Positions 15,525 to 23,515 of a stretch of DNA of 36,846 nt are shown here, one piece after another. The stretch spans positions 1-36,846 of the forward strand of contig CAKZUB010000103.1 of the NCBI GenBank assembly GCA_937921505.1, given 5' to 3'. The notes under the pieces are model-generated. The model was not told the DNA's origin, ran no database searches, and saw only the letters and a list, made by a program, of their open reading frames with translations. The stretch comes from an uncultured Clostridia bacterium (lineage in GTDB: Bacteria > Bacillota > Clostridia > Lachnospirales > Cellulosilyticaceae). The translations under genes and the position numbers were made by a program. How positions within the stretch are numbered: the first letter of the stretch is position 1; every line of letters starts with the position of its first letter.

Positions 15525-16271
15525 TTAAAATCCTTGTTTTCTAAGCCACCCAGTCAATTTATTCTCTCTTTCTGAAAAACTTTTTCCTTCATACTTACCC
15601 AGGACAATTTCATCAGTAATATAGCCATCAGCTAAAAAAATCACACGATCTGCTCTGGCTGCAACTTTTGCATCATGTGTAACTAGCATTACTGTGGTTC
15701 CCTCAGCATTAATCTCATTAATAATATCCATAATTTCCTTTGTTGCAGCTGAATTAAGAGCGCCTGTAAGTTCATCACCAAATATAATGTCTGGATGGTT
15801 TATTAATGCACGGCATATTGCCGCACGTTGAAGCTGCCCTCCTGAAACCTTCTTAACATCATGTTCTGCAATATGATCAATTCCTGTTCTTTTCATGAGT
15901 TCTTCTGCATAGGCATTTACATTTTCCCTACTATCACTCTTTGCCTTAAATCCTGGTAGTACAATATTATCACGTATTGATAATGTCTTAAGTAAATAGG
16001 ACTGTTGGAATATAAATCCCATCTTTTTAAGTCGTATATAACTTATCTTTTCATCATCAATATTTGAAATGTCTTCTCCGTCAAAATGTATTTGACCCTT
16101 AGTTGCTCTGTCCATGCCGCTAATATTATATAAAAGTGTGGATTTCCCCGAACCTGACTGGCCCATGATTGCCACAAATTCTCCTTCGTTAACCGTAATG
16201 TCAATTCCCTTTAAAATTTCTACTGCGTCAAATTCTTTCCATAACCCTTTTGCTTGTAAAATAGTCTTCAT
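15525..16271 (-). CDS. ABC transporter ATPase (MacB/LolD/BceA type)
   Basis: The 248-residue protein is a complete nucleotide-binding domain: Walker A GQSGSGKST (37-45), Q-loop FIFQQSYLL (about 87-94), signature VSGGQLQRA (142-150), Walker B DIIFGDELTG (161-170) and H-loop His199. The form GDELTGALN differs slightly from the usual GDEPTGALD, but the catalytic glutamate remains. It powers the FtsX-type permease encoded 11 bp upstream. The pair belongs to the class that expels or removes peptides and lipophilic antibiotics, or acts mechanically across the membrane. The extra C-terminal tail (about 225-248) is basic. Confidence 0.95.
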   Translation of the reverse strand: MKTILQAKGLWKEFDAVEILKGIDITVNEGEFVAIMGQSGSGKSTLLYNISGMDRATKGQIHFDGEDISNIDDEKISYIRLKKMGFIFQQSYLLKTLSIRDNIVLPGFKAKSDSRENVNAYAEELMKRTGIDHIAEHDVKKVSGGQLQRAAICRALINHPDIIFGDELTGALNSAATKEIMDIINEINAEGTTVMLVTHDAKVAARADRVIFLADGYITDEIVLGKYEGKSFSERENKLTGWLRKQGF

Positions 16272-16282
16272 ATTGACACCTC

Positions 16283-18631
16283 CTATTCATTAATCAGCGA
16301 AATGATATTATATTCTCTTATCTGTCTGGTACTTATCCAAGTCACTCCTGCTGTCACCACAAGAAGCAAGAGTGGGAATATAACAAATGCTGTCCATGGA
16401 TTTATGATAAATGTTATTCTTGATATACCAAGTCCCATCATACTAAAAGCCACACTTACAATGATCTCACCAATTATGTTTGAAATAAGTGTTCCTGAAA
16501 ATATTCCTGCAATTGAAGCTATTCCAATCTTATAAAGGTACTGCTTTCTTACATCATAATTTGTGAAACCTATGGCCTTCATTGCCGCAATTTGTGCAAC
16601 ATCCTTGGCAAGTCTTAACTTCATAAATAAAACGACTATCAATGCTGCGATTATTATTCCTATCACCACTACTGCAGTTGCAGCAACTTTTATTTGATTT
16701 GAAACACCACCCACTGTCTGATTTATCAATTCTTCCATTGGTAGTATGTCATAATCTCCTCCCATTTTATCACTCCACTGCGTGGCTTTTTCTCCCACAT
16801 CTACACCATCATTAAGATTGATTGTAAATTGGTATTTTTTCGTATCAACTCCTGAAAAGCTGTATAATGCCTTTGCCGTACGTCCTCCACTTGTCACATC
16901 CTGGTAAATCCCAGAAATAACAAATTCTTTTTTCAGATCATTAAAGCCTATTATTATTCTATCACCTATACTTCTGCCCACTGCATCTGCATTAAGTTTT
17001 GAAAGTGCTATTTCATTTTCTGTGGAAGGTGCTATACCTATAAGATACTTAAGTCCTTTTCCTGCATTATTTCCACTTTCAACATGAAGATTCATCCATT
17101 CATCTTCTGAATTAATTGTCTCTACCCGTACGCTCCTAAACTCTTTATAGTCTTTAATATCAGCATCCTCATTAAGAAGTTTTTTAGTGATTTCATACTT
17201 ACTCTCTAGATTTTCTCCTGAGTCAATCTCAATTAATATGTCATCCATGGAACTTCCCATATATGGAATGAATTCCTTGGATTTCATTGTATTTAAAAGG
17301 TTCATAGGAACAATCATTATTCCTACAACGATAAACATTACTACAAAAATAATTACAAATCCACCAAAATTATGAAGGGTCTCCCTTACACTTACAAGCA
17401 GATTAACCGGCATCATTTTTGATTTATAAAGTCCGTCAAGCGCACGTTCCTTTTTACCAAAACCTTTTTCAGTTACCATCGCCTCCACAACAGTTACTTT
17501 TTTAAGTTTCTTAAGGATCTTCTTACAATAATGATTGGTTATCAAATAAACAAGCGCGCATGCTACAATAGGAATACCAATGGTAAGTATAGACATTGGC
17601 TGTTTACCAAAAGTTCTAGTTACATGTTTAGTAAACACGTTTGCTAGGCTAATAGCAAGCACATAACCTATGATTATTCCTACTGTCACCATTATTTTAT
17701 ACTTTTCAAGATACAGATTTCTTATATCCTTATAAGACATCCCTATAGCTTTCATAGTACCGATTTCACGGATTTCTTCTTCTAACGCAGCCATCACAGT
17801 GTACTTAATGCACATCAGGGCAACCATGACAAGCAACATACTTACAAGAATTAAAACCATTGCCATCATAATATCCCCAAGAGCACTTAAAAGAAATATC
17901 ATTGTGTAAGTAACTGCCTGTCCATCCTGTGCAAGACCTGCTTTTTCATAAGCTGTCTGGAAATCGTTAGCCATTGATGTATCCGTAAAATATACTTCGA
18001 TAAGATATTCACTGTCACCCACATTTTCAAAAAGTTCTTTGAAATCTTCATCACTTATAAGTATTCTTGTTGAATAACAAAGTGTGGAATTCATCTGCGC
18101 ATCATGCACAAAATCAGTTACTTTAAATTCCTTGGTTACCCCTTTACTCGTTAATACAACTGTATCTCCAAGGTTTATGTCATATGTATCCAGAAGAATA
18201 ACAGGAATACCAATTTCACCTTTATTAATGTTTATTACATTTCTGTTTTCATCAAGTAAAAGATCATACTCTTTATTCTGCTTAACAAGGCCTATATCCA
18301 ATCTGCAGTCTGATAAACTTAATACATCATCTCCATAAACCTTAAGGTCATCTCCTTTAACATTTATCATGGAAACAGTCTGCCAGGCCGTAACGCCATC
18401 ATAGGAGGAAGCAAATTTATCAATTGCCTTTTGATTGACCTCTCCCTTATGCATCTGGAGAAAATGCGGTGGCTTTGCTGTTTCGTACATTCCCATCATA
18501 GAAGTCATAAGCTGTGTCACAACTATGGCTGCTGCTGCTACAAGACTTGCTGCAAGTGTCATAAACAAAAGTAATGACACATTACCTGCACGGTTTCTTT
18601 TAAAATCATTCTTTAACATTTTAAAGTTCAT
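16283..18631 (-). CDS. FtsX/MacB-type ABC transporter permease
   Basis: The protein of about 782 residues has an N-terminal membrane helix (about 15-42) and a large extracytoplasmic domain (about 45-245). Three helices of an FtsX domain follow (about 250-370), then a further helix (about 425), a second extracytoplasmic domain and a second FtsX domain (about 650-780). This ten-helix, double-FtsX layout is typical of antimicrobial-peptide or lipid exporters in Firmicutes. The conserved EIGTMKAIGMS and QIAAMKAIGFT segments mark the coupling helices. GTG at 18637 (5 nt after GAGGGGGG) and ATG at 18631 (11 nt) are both possible starts; the ATG is given. A TetR gene lies 93 bp upstream on the same strand. 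Confidence 0.92.
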   Translation of the reverse strand: MNFKMLKNDFKRNRAGNVSLLLFMTLAASLVAAAAIVVTQLMTSMMGMYETAKPPHFLQMHKGEVNQKAIDKFASSYDGVTAWQTVSMINVKGDDLKVYGDDVLSLSDCRLDIGLVKQNKEYDLLLDENRNVININKGEIGIPVILLDTYDINLGDTVVLTSKGVTKEFKVTDFVHDAQMNSTLCYSTRILISDEDFKELFENVGDSEYLIEVYFTDTSMANDFQTAYEKAGLAQDGQAVTYTMIFLLSALGDIMMAMVLILVSMLLVMVALMCIKYTVMAALEEEIREIGTMKAIGMSYKDIRNLYLEKYKIMVTVGIIIGYVLAISLANVFTKHVTRTFGKQPMSILTIGIPIVACALVYLITNHYCKKILKKLKKVTVVEAMVTEKGFGKKERALDGLYKSKMMPVNLLVSVRETLHNFGGFVIIFVVMFIVVGIMIVPMNLLNTMKSKEFIPYMGSSMDDILIEIDSGENLESKYEITKKLLNEDADIKDYKEFRSVRVETINSEDEWMNLHVESGNNAGKGLKYLIGIAPSTENEIALSKLNADAVGRSIGDRIIIGFNDLKKEFVISGIYQDVTSGGRTAKALYSFSGVDTKKYQFTINLNDGVDVGEKATQWSDKMGGDYDILPMEELINQTVGGVSNQIKVAATAVVVIGIIIAALIVVLFMKLRLAKDVAQIAAMKAIGFTNYDVRKQYLYKIGIASIAGIFSGTLISNIIGEIIVSVAFSMMGLGISRITFIINPWTAFVIFPLLLLVVTAGVTWISTRQIREYNIISLINE

Positions 18632-18724
18632 GTTCACAATTACCCCCCTCAATTACTCTTATATTCTTTCTGCTGCCAAAACCTTATCACACCTACTGCC
18701 ATTAATCTTTCTTACACTAAAATG

Positions 18725-19351
18725 CTATCCCCAATACTGCTTTGCCACGTTCCAAAAAGTCTTATCCGCAACGCCAAGCATTTTCTCAAGCAGTGCCACG
18801 AGCGCTCTAAAAGTCATCTGCTGTTCTTCTGGCTTAACCTGAAAGATGCCATCATCTAAAAGGGTGATTGATGATGTTAAGAAAATCTGCATGTACTGCT
18901 TAGGAAAATCTGATTTAAATATTCCCTGACTGATTCCCTCATCCACAATTTTGGCAAGTATCGGCGCAACTCTTGTTACCATTAAACTTAAGGATTTTTG
19001 ATGCATGAGTGCATTGTCTGGCTTGTGAAGCCCTTCCATAAGGCCATTATCTACTTCACTTTCAACTTTCATAGAAAGAATGGTATGAAGTATTTTCATT
19101 ACAGGTGAAAGTTCTGGATTAGAGGCAGCTTCCTTGGCTCTTGCAACAACTATCTCAGTAACCCTTTCAATGATTGACTCAAGCACTTCTTCCTTAGATT
19201 TAAAATAATAATAAAATGTTCCCTTTGCTATTCCTATGGCATCAAGAATGTCATTAACCGTACATTTATCATACCCTTTGGCTCCAAATAATCTTCCTGC
19301 TACATCAAGTATCTCGGTTCTTCTTTCATGATACTCTTTACTAACCCTCAT
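18725..19351 (-). CDS. TetR-family regulator upstream of the ABC exporter
   Basis: The 208-residue protein has an N-terminal helix-turn-helix (about 8-55): RTEILDVAGRLFGAKGYDKCTVNDILDAIG, then AKGTFYYYFKSKEEVL. The helical C-terminal domain is typical of the AcrR-like group. It is encoded first in a same-strand series TetR, permease, ATPase, TetR, hydrolase. An imperfect palindrome lies just downstream of a consensus -10, so it probably represses itself and the exporter until an inducing compound binds. The start follows AGAGGTGA. Confidence 0.92.
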   Translation of the reverse strand: MRVSKEYHERRTEILDVAGRLFGAKGYDKCTVNDILDAIGIAKGTFYYYFKSKEEVLESIIERVTEIVVARAKEAASNPELSPVMKILHTILSMKVESEVDNGLMEGLHKPDNALMHQKSLSLMVTRVAPILAKIVDEGISQGIFKSDFPKQYMQIFLTSSITLLDDGIFQVKPEEQQMTFRALVALLEKMLGVADKTFWNVAKQYWG

Positions 19352-19411
19352 AGTGTCTCACCTCTTTGTCTATATAAAATTCAATATGCTTGCTTACTGG
19401 TCTTTATCTCT

Positions 19412-19461
19412 ACCGACCGTCAGTCTATATTCTTTATATAATATATTTTAATATTTGTCAA
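19412..19461 (-). promoter_or_regulatory. Consensus promoter plus TetR-like operator
   Basis: On the minus strand TTGACA (19456-19461), a 17-bp spacer and TATAAA (19433-19438) are followed 8 bp later by ACTGACGGTCGGT (19412-19424). That 13-mer is a 6-1-6 inverted repeat with one mismatch, close to the ACCGACCGTCGGT type often bound by TetR/AcrR proteins. It is placed to block initiation of the TetR/ABC genes. Confidence 0.7.
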
Positions 19462-19708
19462 TATAATTCTTAAATTTACATTGTATGTGAAGATAGTCAT
19501 CATACTTCTCAAGCATTATAAATAGCATGATAAACATTAAGTTTATCATGCTACTAAGTGAAACATAAAACACTTCTTATTGAAATACTTTTTAATATGC
19601 TTTTAATTTATTCATCTGCATAAAGTTGTTTCTCATAATAATTTGACATCATGTGTCATCAAGAATAACTTAAATTTAAAGATGCACAATCTATATTTAA
19701 AATTATAA
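19462..19708. other. Non-coding stretch between TetR and helical-bundle gene
   Basis: Together with the promoter region this makes a gap of about 350 bp without a gene. Apart from the terminator hairpin at 19523-19553 I see only AT-rich sequence and no coding signal on either strand. Confidence 0.5.
19523..19553 (-). terminator. Hairpin terminator downstream of the helical-bundle gene
   Basis: A 13-bp perfect stem (TAGCATGATAAAC with GTTTATCATGCTA) and a 5-nt loop are followed on the minus strand by TTTATAAT. It is about 155 bp beyond the stop of the 142-residue gene. Confidence 0.65.
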
Positions 19709-20137
19709 TTATAGAAATTGTTTGAGCTGCTCTATATTACCTTTTTCAAACTTTTGAAGTTTTTCCATAAGTTCTAAAATGTTTTTTTCAGCATCATTAT
19801 ATTTTTTAATGTTTTTTATAGCATCTATGACTCCCATGTTGCTTCCTATAATTAACATCTCTGAAATATGAGAAGGGGTTTTATCAGTCATTGTTTGTAT
19901 ATTAATCATTACATATGTTTTAAGTTTAGCAAGTTGAGTAATACCTTTCTCATCATATCCATTTTGATTTAGCATTTCTTTTGCTTGAGCGTGAATCTGC
20001 TTATATTCATTGAGTTGAGAGTGCAAATAACTCTTAAACTCTTCATTTTTAGTAATAGTAACTAACTGATTAATGGTACCAACACCCATTTGAGAATTTT
20101 GATATATAAAATTTAATAACTCTGCATTACCATTCAA
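19709..20137 (-). CDS. Conserved helical-bundle protein of unknown function (gene X)
   Basis: The 142-residue, all-helical soluble protein has a four-helix-bundle pattern (ELLNFIYQNSQMGVGTINQL; KSYLHSQLNEYKQIHAQAK; SHISEMLIIGSNMGVIDAIK; EKNILELMEKLQKF), somewhat like ferritin-fold or spore-coat CotF-like proteins. The regular iron-binding Glu/His pattern is not evident. I recall closely similar proteins only as hypothetical in Lachnospiraceae. The ATG at 20146 directly abuts GGAG with no spacer. A TTG at 20137 has correct spacing and begins at the conserved N-terminus, so it is chosen. A decayed second copy lies at 22556-22638. Confidence 0.7.
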   Translation of the reverse strand: MNGNAELLNFIYQNSQMGVGTINQLVTITKNEEFKSYLHSQLNEYKQIHAQAKEMLNQNGYDEKGITQLAKLKTYVMINIQTMTDKTPSHISEMLIIGSNMGVIDAIKNIKKYNDAEKNILELMEKLQKFEKGNIEQLKQFL

Positions 20138-20287
20138 CTGAATCATCTCCTTTTAGTATGTAGTGTATCCTAATACTAAAATTGCATACTCATCATTTTC
20201 TATTTATTATAAAGTAAGGCTTATCCTTTGTAGATACAGTCTTAATTGATCAAACTACATGCTATCATTCATTAAAATAGTATTCAA

Positions 20288-20332
20288 GTTCATTTTAGCA
20301 AGCCTCGTTTTGCCAATGCCTTGCAATAAAAG
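20288..20332 (-). repeat. 45-bp direct repeat, left copy (remnant of gene Y 3' end)
   Basis: These 45 bp are identical to 22682-22726, which encodes the last residues of protein Y (ending ALAKRGLLK) and its stop. Here no open frame continues upstream, so it is the surviving tail of a lost Y copy. The two copies lie 2,394 bp apart and flank the MutS-like gene. Confidence 0.85.
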
Positions 20333-20491
20333 GTGTAAAAATATCATTTCTTCTGTGGGGGACCGTATAACCTACCATATTAACCTACTGTATAAGACTA
20401 CCCATGCGGGTAAATATCTAATGTAGGCTCCTTCTGGAAAAACTACATTCAGATTACCATAAACAATAATGCTAGCCAAGTTTTTTTTCTT

Positions 20492-20653
20492 CTATTTACA
20501 GATTTCACCATGTAAGTAGCTGTGTAATATATTAGCAACTCTATCTGCTTTTTCTTCTGTGAGCATGTCCCCACTTGCTTTTATAAGCAAATAATTTAGT
20601 CCTTCCGTTGGTCTAATTAGTATTTGAGCAGTCTGATAAGATGGTTCTCCTCC
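20492..20653 (-). pseudogene. Coding-like fragment without a start codon
   Basis: A 54-codon open stretch ends at 20492 (TAG) and is closed upstream by TAA at 20654. It reads like real protein (LIRPTEGLNYLLIKASGDML, then EEKADRVANILHSYLHGEIC), with balanced composition and helix-forming ends. There is no usable start near its beginning. It looks like the C-terminal remnant of a deleted gene. I do not recognise the family. Confidence 0.35.
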
Positions 20654-20688
20654 TTAATCATAGGAATCATATCACATAGAAGCGTTAT

Positions 20689-22470
20689 TTATATGATTCC
20701 AATAATCTCCATGAGATACTTTGCATTTGTTGTTTTGGACTTTCCGGGCCGGATTTTATAATCAAAGTAAATCTTCTTATTGTCGTAGTACTCAGTAAAG
20801 TTGTAATTTTTAACCCGAGTAATCACTTCTACCAAATCACATAGTTCAAGATCATGGGTGGTTACCATTCCAATAGCTCTAAGTTGATTCAGTTTAGTAA
20901 TGACAGTTTTCGCACCGTTCAGTCTATCAACAGAGTTAGTGCCACGGAATATCTCGTCTATAAGAAATAGTGTGCTATGATTGTGTTCGGCGGCATCCAG
21001 TATTCGCTTTATTCTTTTAAGCTCAGCATAAAAGGTTGAGATGCCTTCGTTCAAATCATCGGCAATACGCATGGAGGTAATGATGTGCAAGTTAGAGAGC
21101 TCCATCTCCTTAGCACATACCACTCCTCCGGCCCGTGCCAGAACGATATTGATTCCTACCGTTCTAAGATAAGTGGTCTTACCTGACATATTTGAACCGG
21201 ATATAATCAAAATATTATTGTTAAGTCGAATCTGATTAGTAACTCTGATATCATTAGGTATCATTGGATGTCCCATTTCTTTGGCCTCCACTCCACCAAT
21301 GTCAGAGATTTTCGGAAAACAAGTATGTTTGCAGACTTTTTTCATAGTTGCGAAGCACAGAAGGCTTTCCAACTCTCCAAGAGAGAGGAACCACTTTTCA
21401 CAGTACGGTGCATACTTCGCTTTCCAATCTTCAAACATAAATGCACACTCATAGTCCCATAAGAGAAGCATATTCACAATGAAATATATAATAGGATTGT
21501 TGCGAACACTAACCCTGTCCGCAATTTTTGCGAGTTCCTTTATAGCCTGTGATGCTGAAATATTTGAGGTCGTTAAATTAGACTGTATTTGTTGCAATTC
21601 ATAAGCAGTGAATTTTGTTTTATCTACAAGTTCTAACACTTTATCATAGGCATTTAGTTTAAAAGGAAGTCGATTGACGCTTTGGATATAGCGGTATGTG
21701 GCTGGCAAACCAATCAACCACAGGAGGGCTTGGGCAGTGAAAAGTATAACCAAAAGTAAATAGAGTTGATTCCATCGAAAAATCACAGTTAACCCTGTAA
21801 AAAAAATTATAAAGAGCGGGATATATGTTAACAAGGTACGTAATAATTGCTTTTTCATAAAGGGACTTTCATCCTTCAGCTCCTCTACCAGCAAGTGAGC
21901 AGCAGGGTCATTGCCAATCTTTGAAAAGTGATATTCAAGTTCACTGGTAAAATCATTATCTTTTGCAAGCTCTGCAACCGCTTCTTGCCGTTGCTTGATT
22001 TTCTCTTTAGAGTATTCTGGGTGCAAAAGGTCACCTGCAAATGCATGTCGACCATGCCATGTATGAGTTGTATTGATAAACTGGAATAGGGACTTTTTCC
22101 CCACAATATCCAAATCGCAGCCATAAGGGTGTTCATGTTCTATAAACTCTTCACCTATATCAGCAAATTCAGTCCAATGACCTGTGAGTCGCGCTATATG
22201 CCTGCAGTTGATTTCTATGATACCCGCAGAGTATGCAATCCTTTCGCCTAATCTTGCATGATATATCCATGCCGCAATTTGTATTAAAAACAGAATAGCT
22301 ATAGTTATTTTGAAAATAATATCGTCCCACCTAGTAAACATAACATAAATAGTAGCAACAAACATTATGAACAAAAACAACTTTAAGTACCCGATTAAAT
22401 TGAATCGCCTACTATTTTTTTCCATAATGCTTTTTTGCTTGCAAATAACTGCCTCAAATAAATCCTTCAA
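20689..22470 (-). CDS. Membrane-anchored MutS-like ATPase
   Basis: The product (about 593 residues) has two hydrophobic helices near the N-terminus (about 25-45 and 50-65) and two more near 212-255. A helical lever-like region follows (about 275-400), then a MutS domain V ATPase with Walker A GSNMSGKTT (425-433) and Walker B LFLIDEIFRGTNS. The mismatch-recognition and connector domains of true MutS are absent, so it is not a classical repair protein. Related membrane MutS-like proteins are widespread in Firmicutes and of unknown role. The GTG at 22479 lies inside the AGAGGTGA ribosome binding site, while TTG at 22470 is 6 nt from it and is chosen; an ATG 15 codons later is possible. It is flanked by remnants of a duplicated gene pair. 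Confidence 0.85.
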   Translation of the reverse strand: MKDLFEAVICKQKSIMEKNSRRFNLIGYLKLFLFIMFVATIYVMFTRWDDIIFKITIAILFLIQIAAWIYHARLGERIAYSAGIIEINCRHIARLTGHWTEFADIGEEFIEHEHPYGCDLDIVGKKSLFQFINTTHTWHGRHAFAGDLLHPEYSKEKIKQRQEAVAELAKDNDFTSELEYHFSKIGNDPAAHLLVEELKDESPFMKKQLLRTLLTYIPLFIIFFTGLTVIFRWNQLYLLLVILFTAQALLWLIGLPATYRYIQSVNRLPFKLNAYDKVLELVDKTKFTAYELQQIQSNLTTSNISASQAIKELAKIADRVSVRNNPIIYFIVNMLLLWDYECAFMFEDWKAKYAPYCEKWFLSLGELESLLCFATMKKVCKHTCFPKISDIGGVEAKEMGHPMIPNDIRVTNQIRLNNNILIISGSNMSGKTTYLRTVGINIVLARAGGVVCAKEMELSNLHIITSMRIADDLNEGISTFYAELKRIKRILDAAEHNHSTLFLIDEIFRGTNSVDRLNGAKTVITKLNQLRAIGMVTTHDLELCDLVEVITRVKNYNFTEYYDNKKIYFDYKIRPGKSKTTNAKYLMEIIGII

Positions 22471-22555
22471 ATTAATCACCTCTTAATCCTTTTCTATACA
22501 AACTTCCGGTATTCTGTCTTATTTACAAAGTTCTATATGCATCGTTTTGAAATAC

Positions 22556-22638
22556 CCCATCTTGATTCCTATAACTAACATCACCAAAATATGAGAAGGA
22601 GTTTGATCGGTCATTGTTTGTATATTAATCATTATATA
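22556..22638 (-). pseudogene. Remnant of a second copy of helical-bundle gene X
   Basis: Aligned without gaps to 19833-19915 of gene X, this stretch shows 10 mismatches over 79 compared positions (19837-19914), that is about 87% identity. It keeps the part encoding MINIQTMTDKTPSHISEM and is flanked by unrelated sequence, so only a middle fragment survives. It lies immediately downstream of gene Y, mirroring the arrangement of the left copy. Confidence 0.8.
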
Positions 22639-22652
22639 CTCATCACTTCCTA

Positions 22653-22678
22653 TTAAAAAACTGGCCCTTAAGCCAGTT
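22653..22678 (-). terminator. Rho-independent terminator of gene Y
   Basis: AACTGGC (22659-22665) pairs with GCCAGTT (22672-22678). On the minus strand the stem runs into TTTTTT. It begins 6 bp after the stop codon of gene Y. The left repeat copy at 20288 lacks this hairpin. Confidence 0.85.
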
Positions 22679-22683
22679 CAGGT

Positions 22684-23154
22684 TCATTTTAGCAAGCCTC
22701 GTTTTGCCAATGCCTTGCAATAAAAGAAGAATCCACATGTCATTAGCAGTATCGTAATATCAATAAGAGACAACAACGGACCAAAAACATTCCAACGGTT
22801 TCTAAATGTAAATGTCAGAACATCTAAACACAGTTTAGAAATTATAGCAACAAGTCCTCCCCATACCGCCCATTTGCTTCGAAATAAAAGTAGAATGGGA
22901 GCAATCATACCGCTAAAAACATTTATCGTCCATAAAATCAAAAACACTTTAGGATAATCAGTAAAGTATAAAATCACGGCTTCTCCTAGGTTTAGAGAGT
23001 TCAAATAGTCAACATTGTGCTCTCGCACCATAAAATAATCGTACACCCCAATGGAGTAAACCAAAATAAAGAAAAGTCCTATAAACCAAAGGTGAATTGG
23101 TGTCTTAATATGGTGTTTGTTTAAAGTTTTAACTTTTATATTTTTCTTTTTCAT
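22684..23154 (-). CDS. Four-helix integral membrane protein of unknown function (gene Y)
   Basis: The 156-residue protein has a basic N-terminus (MKKKNIKVKTLNKHH) and four predicted membrane helices: LWFIGLFFILVYSIGVYDYF, VFLILWTINVFSGMIAPILL, WAVWGGLVAIISKLCLDVL and LIDITILLMTCGFFFYC. Conserved-looking polar patches (YDYFMVREHN, FRNRWNVFGP) lie in the loops. I recall similar small proteins only as hypothetical membrane proteins of Bacilli and Clostridia. The start follows AAGGAGGAATT. It has its own terminator. A tail-only duplicate sits 2.4 kb away next to gene X, suggesting that X and Y were once a pair. Confidence 0.75.
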   Translation of the reverse strand: MKKKNIKVKTLNKHHIKTPIHLWFIGLFFILVYSIGVYDYFMVREHNVDYLNSLNLGEAVILYFTDYPKVFLILWTINVFSGMIAPILLLFRSKWAVWGGLVAIISKLCLDVLTFTFRNRWNVFGPLLSLIDITILLMTCGFFFYCKALAKRGLLK

Positions 23155-23515
23155 ATAATTCCTCCTTCAAATCTTCATTTTAGCTTATTAGACATATCAT
23201 AGCGATCACTTTAGCTTCTAACTTAATTTTACGCCTTAATTAAGAAATTTTCAACTAATTAGTCTTTATCTTTCTTGCTCCAACTACAGTCTCAACGTGT
23301 ATTTTAATAAAAAATGATAATAATACGCATTAATATTTCTTTAAGAAACCCAAGGATATACATAGCATTTCTCACATATTAAAAGGATTGCGATTAAGCT
23401 CTGTTGGTCTGATTGCATCTGCGGCGTCTACTTGTTGCTACTTTAAGAATTGAAAAGACACCGGAGTCCTAATTTTCCGATGCCTTAATTATGCATTTTG
23501 CTATGAACTTAAATA
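23155..23515. other. Non-coding 360-bp stretch between Y and the MerR gene
   Basis: It must carry the promoter of gene Y, but no convincing -35/-10 pair stands out. I see no coding pattern on either strand, no repeat and no clear hairpin with a T tract. Confidence 0.5.

Larger units (their letters stand above)
20138..20688. other. 550-bp region of gene debris
   Basis: No intact gene is present. It contains a 45-bp exact copy of the 3' end of the membrane-protein gene Y (20288-20332), a short GC-containing inverted repeat around 20398-20412 (TACCC/GGGTA) and a coding-like fragment (20492-20653). The rest is featureless. Confidence 0.6.

Noticed and set aside
21885..22136. Small protein encoded in another frame inside the MutS-like gene
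   Set aside because: It has no ribosome binding site and an odd composition, and it overlaps clear coding sequence of the larger gene on the same strand.
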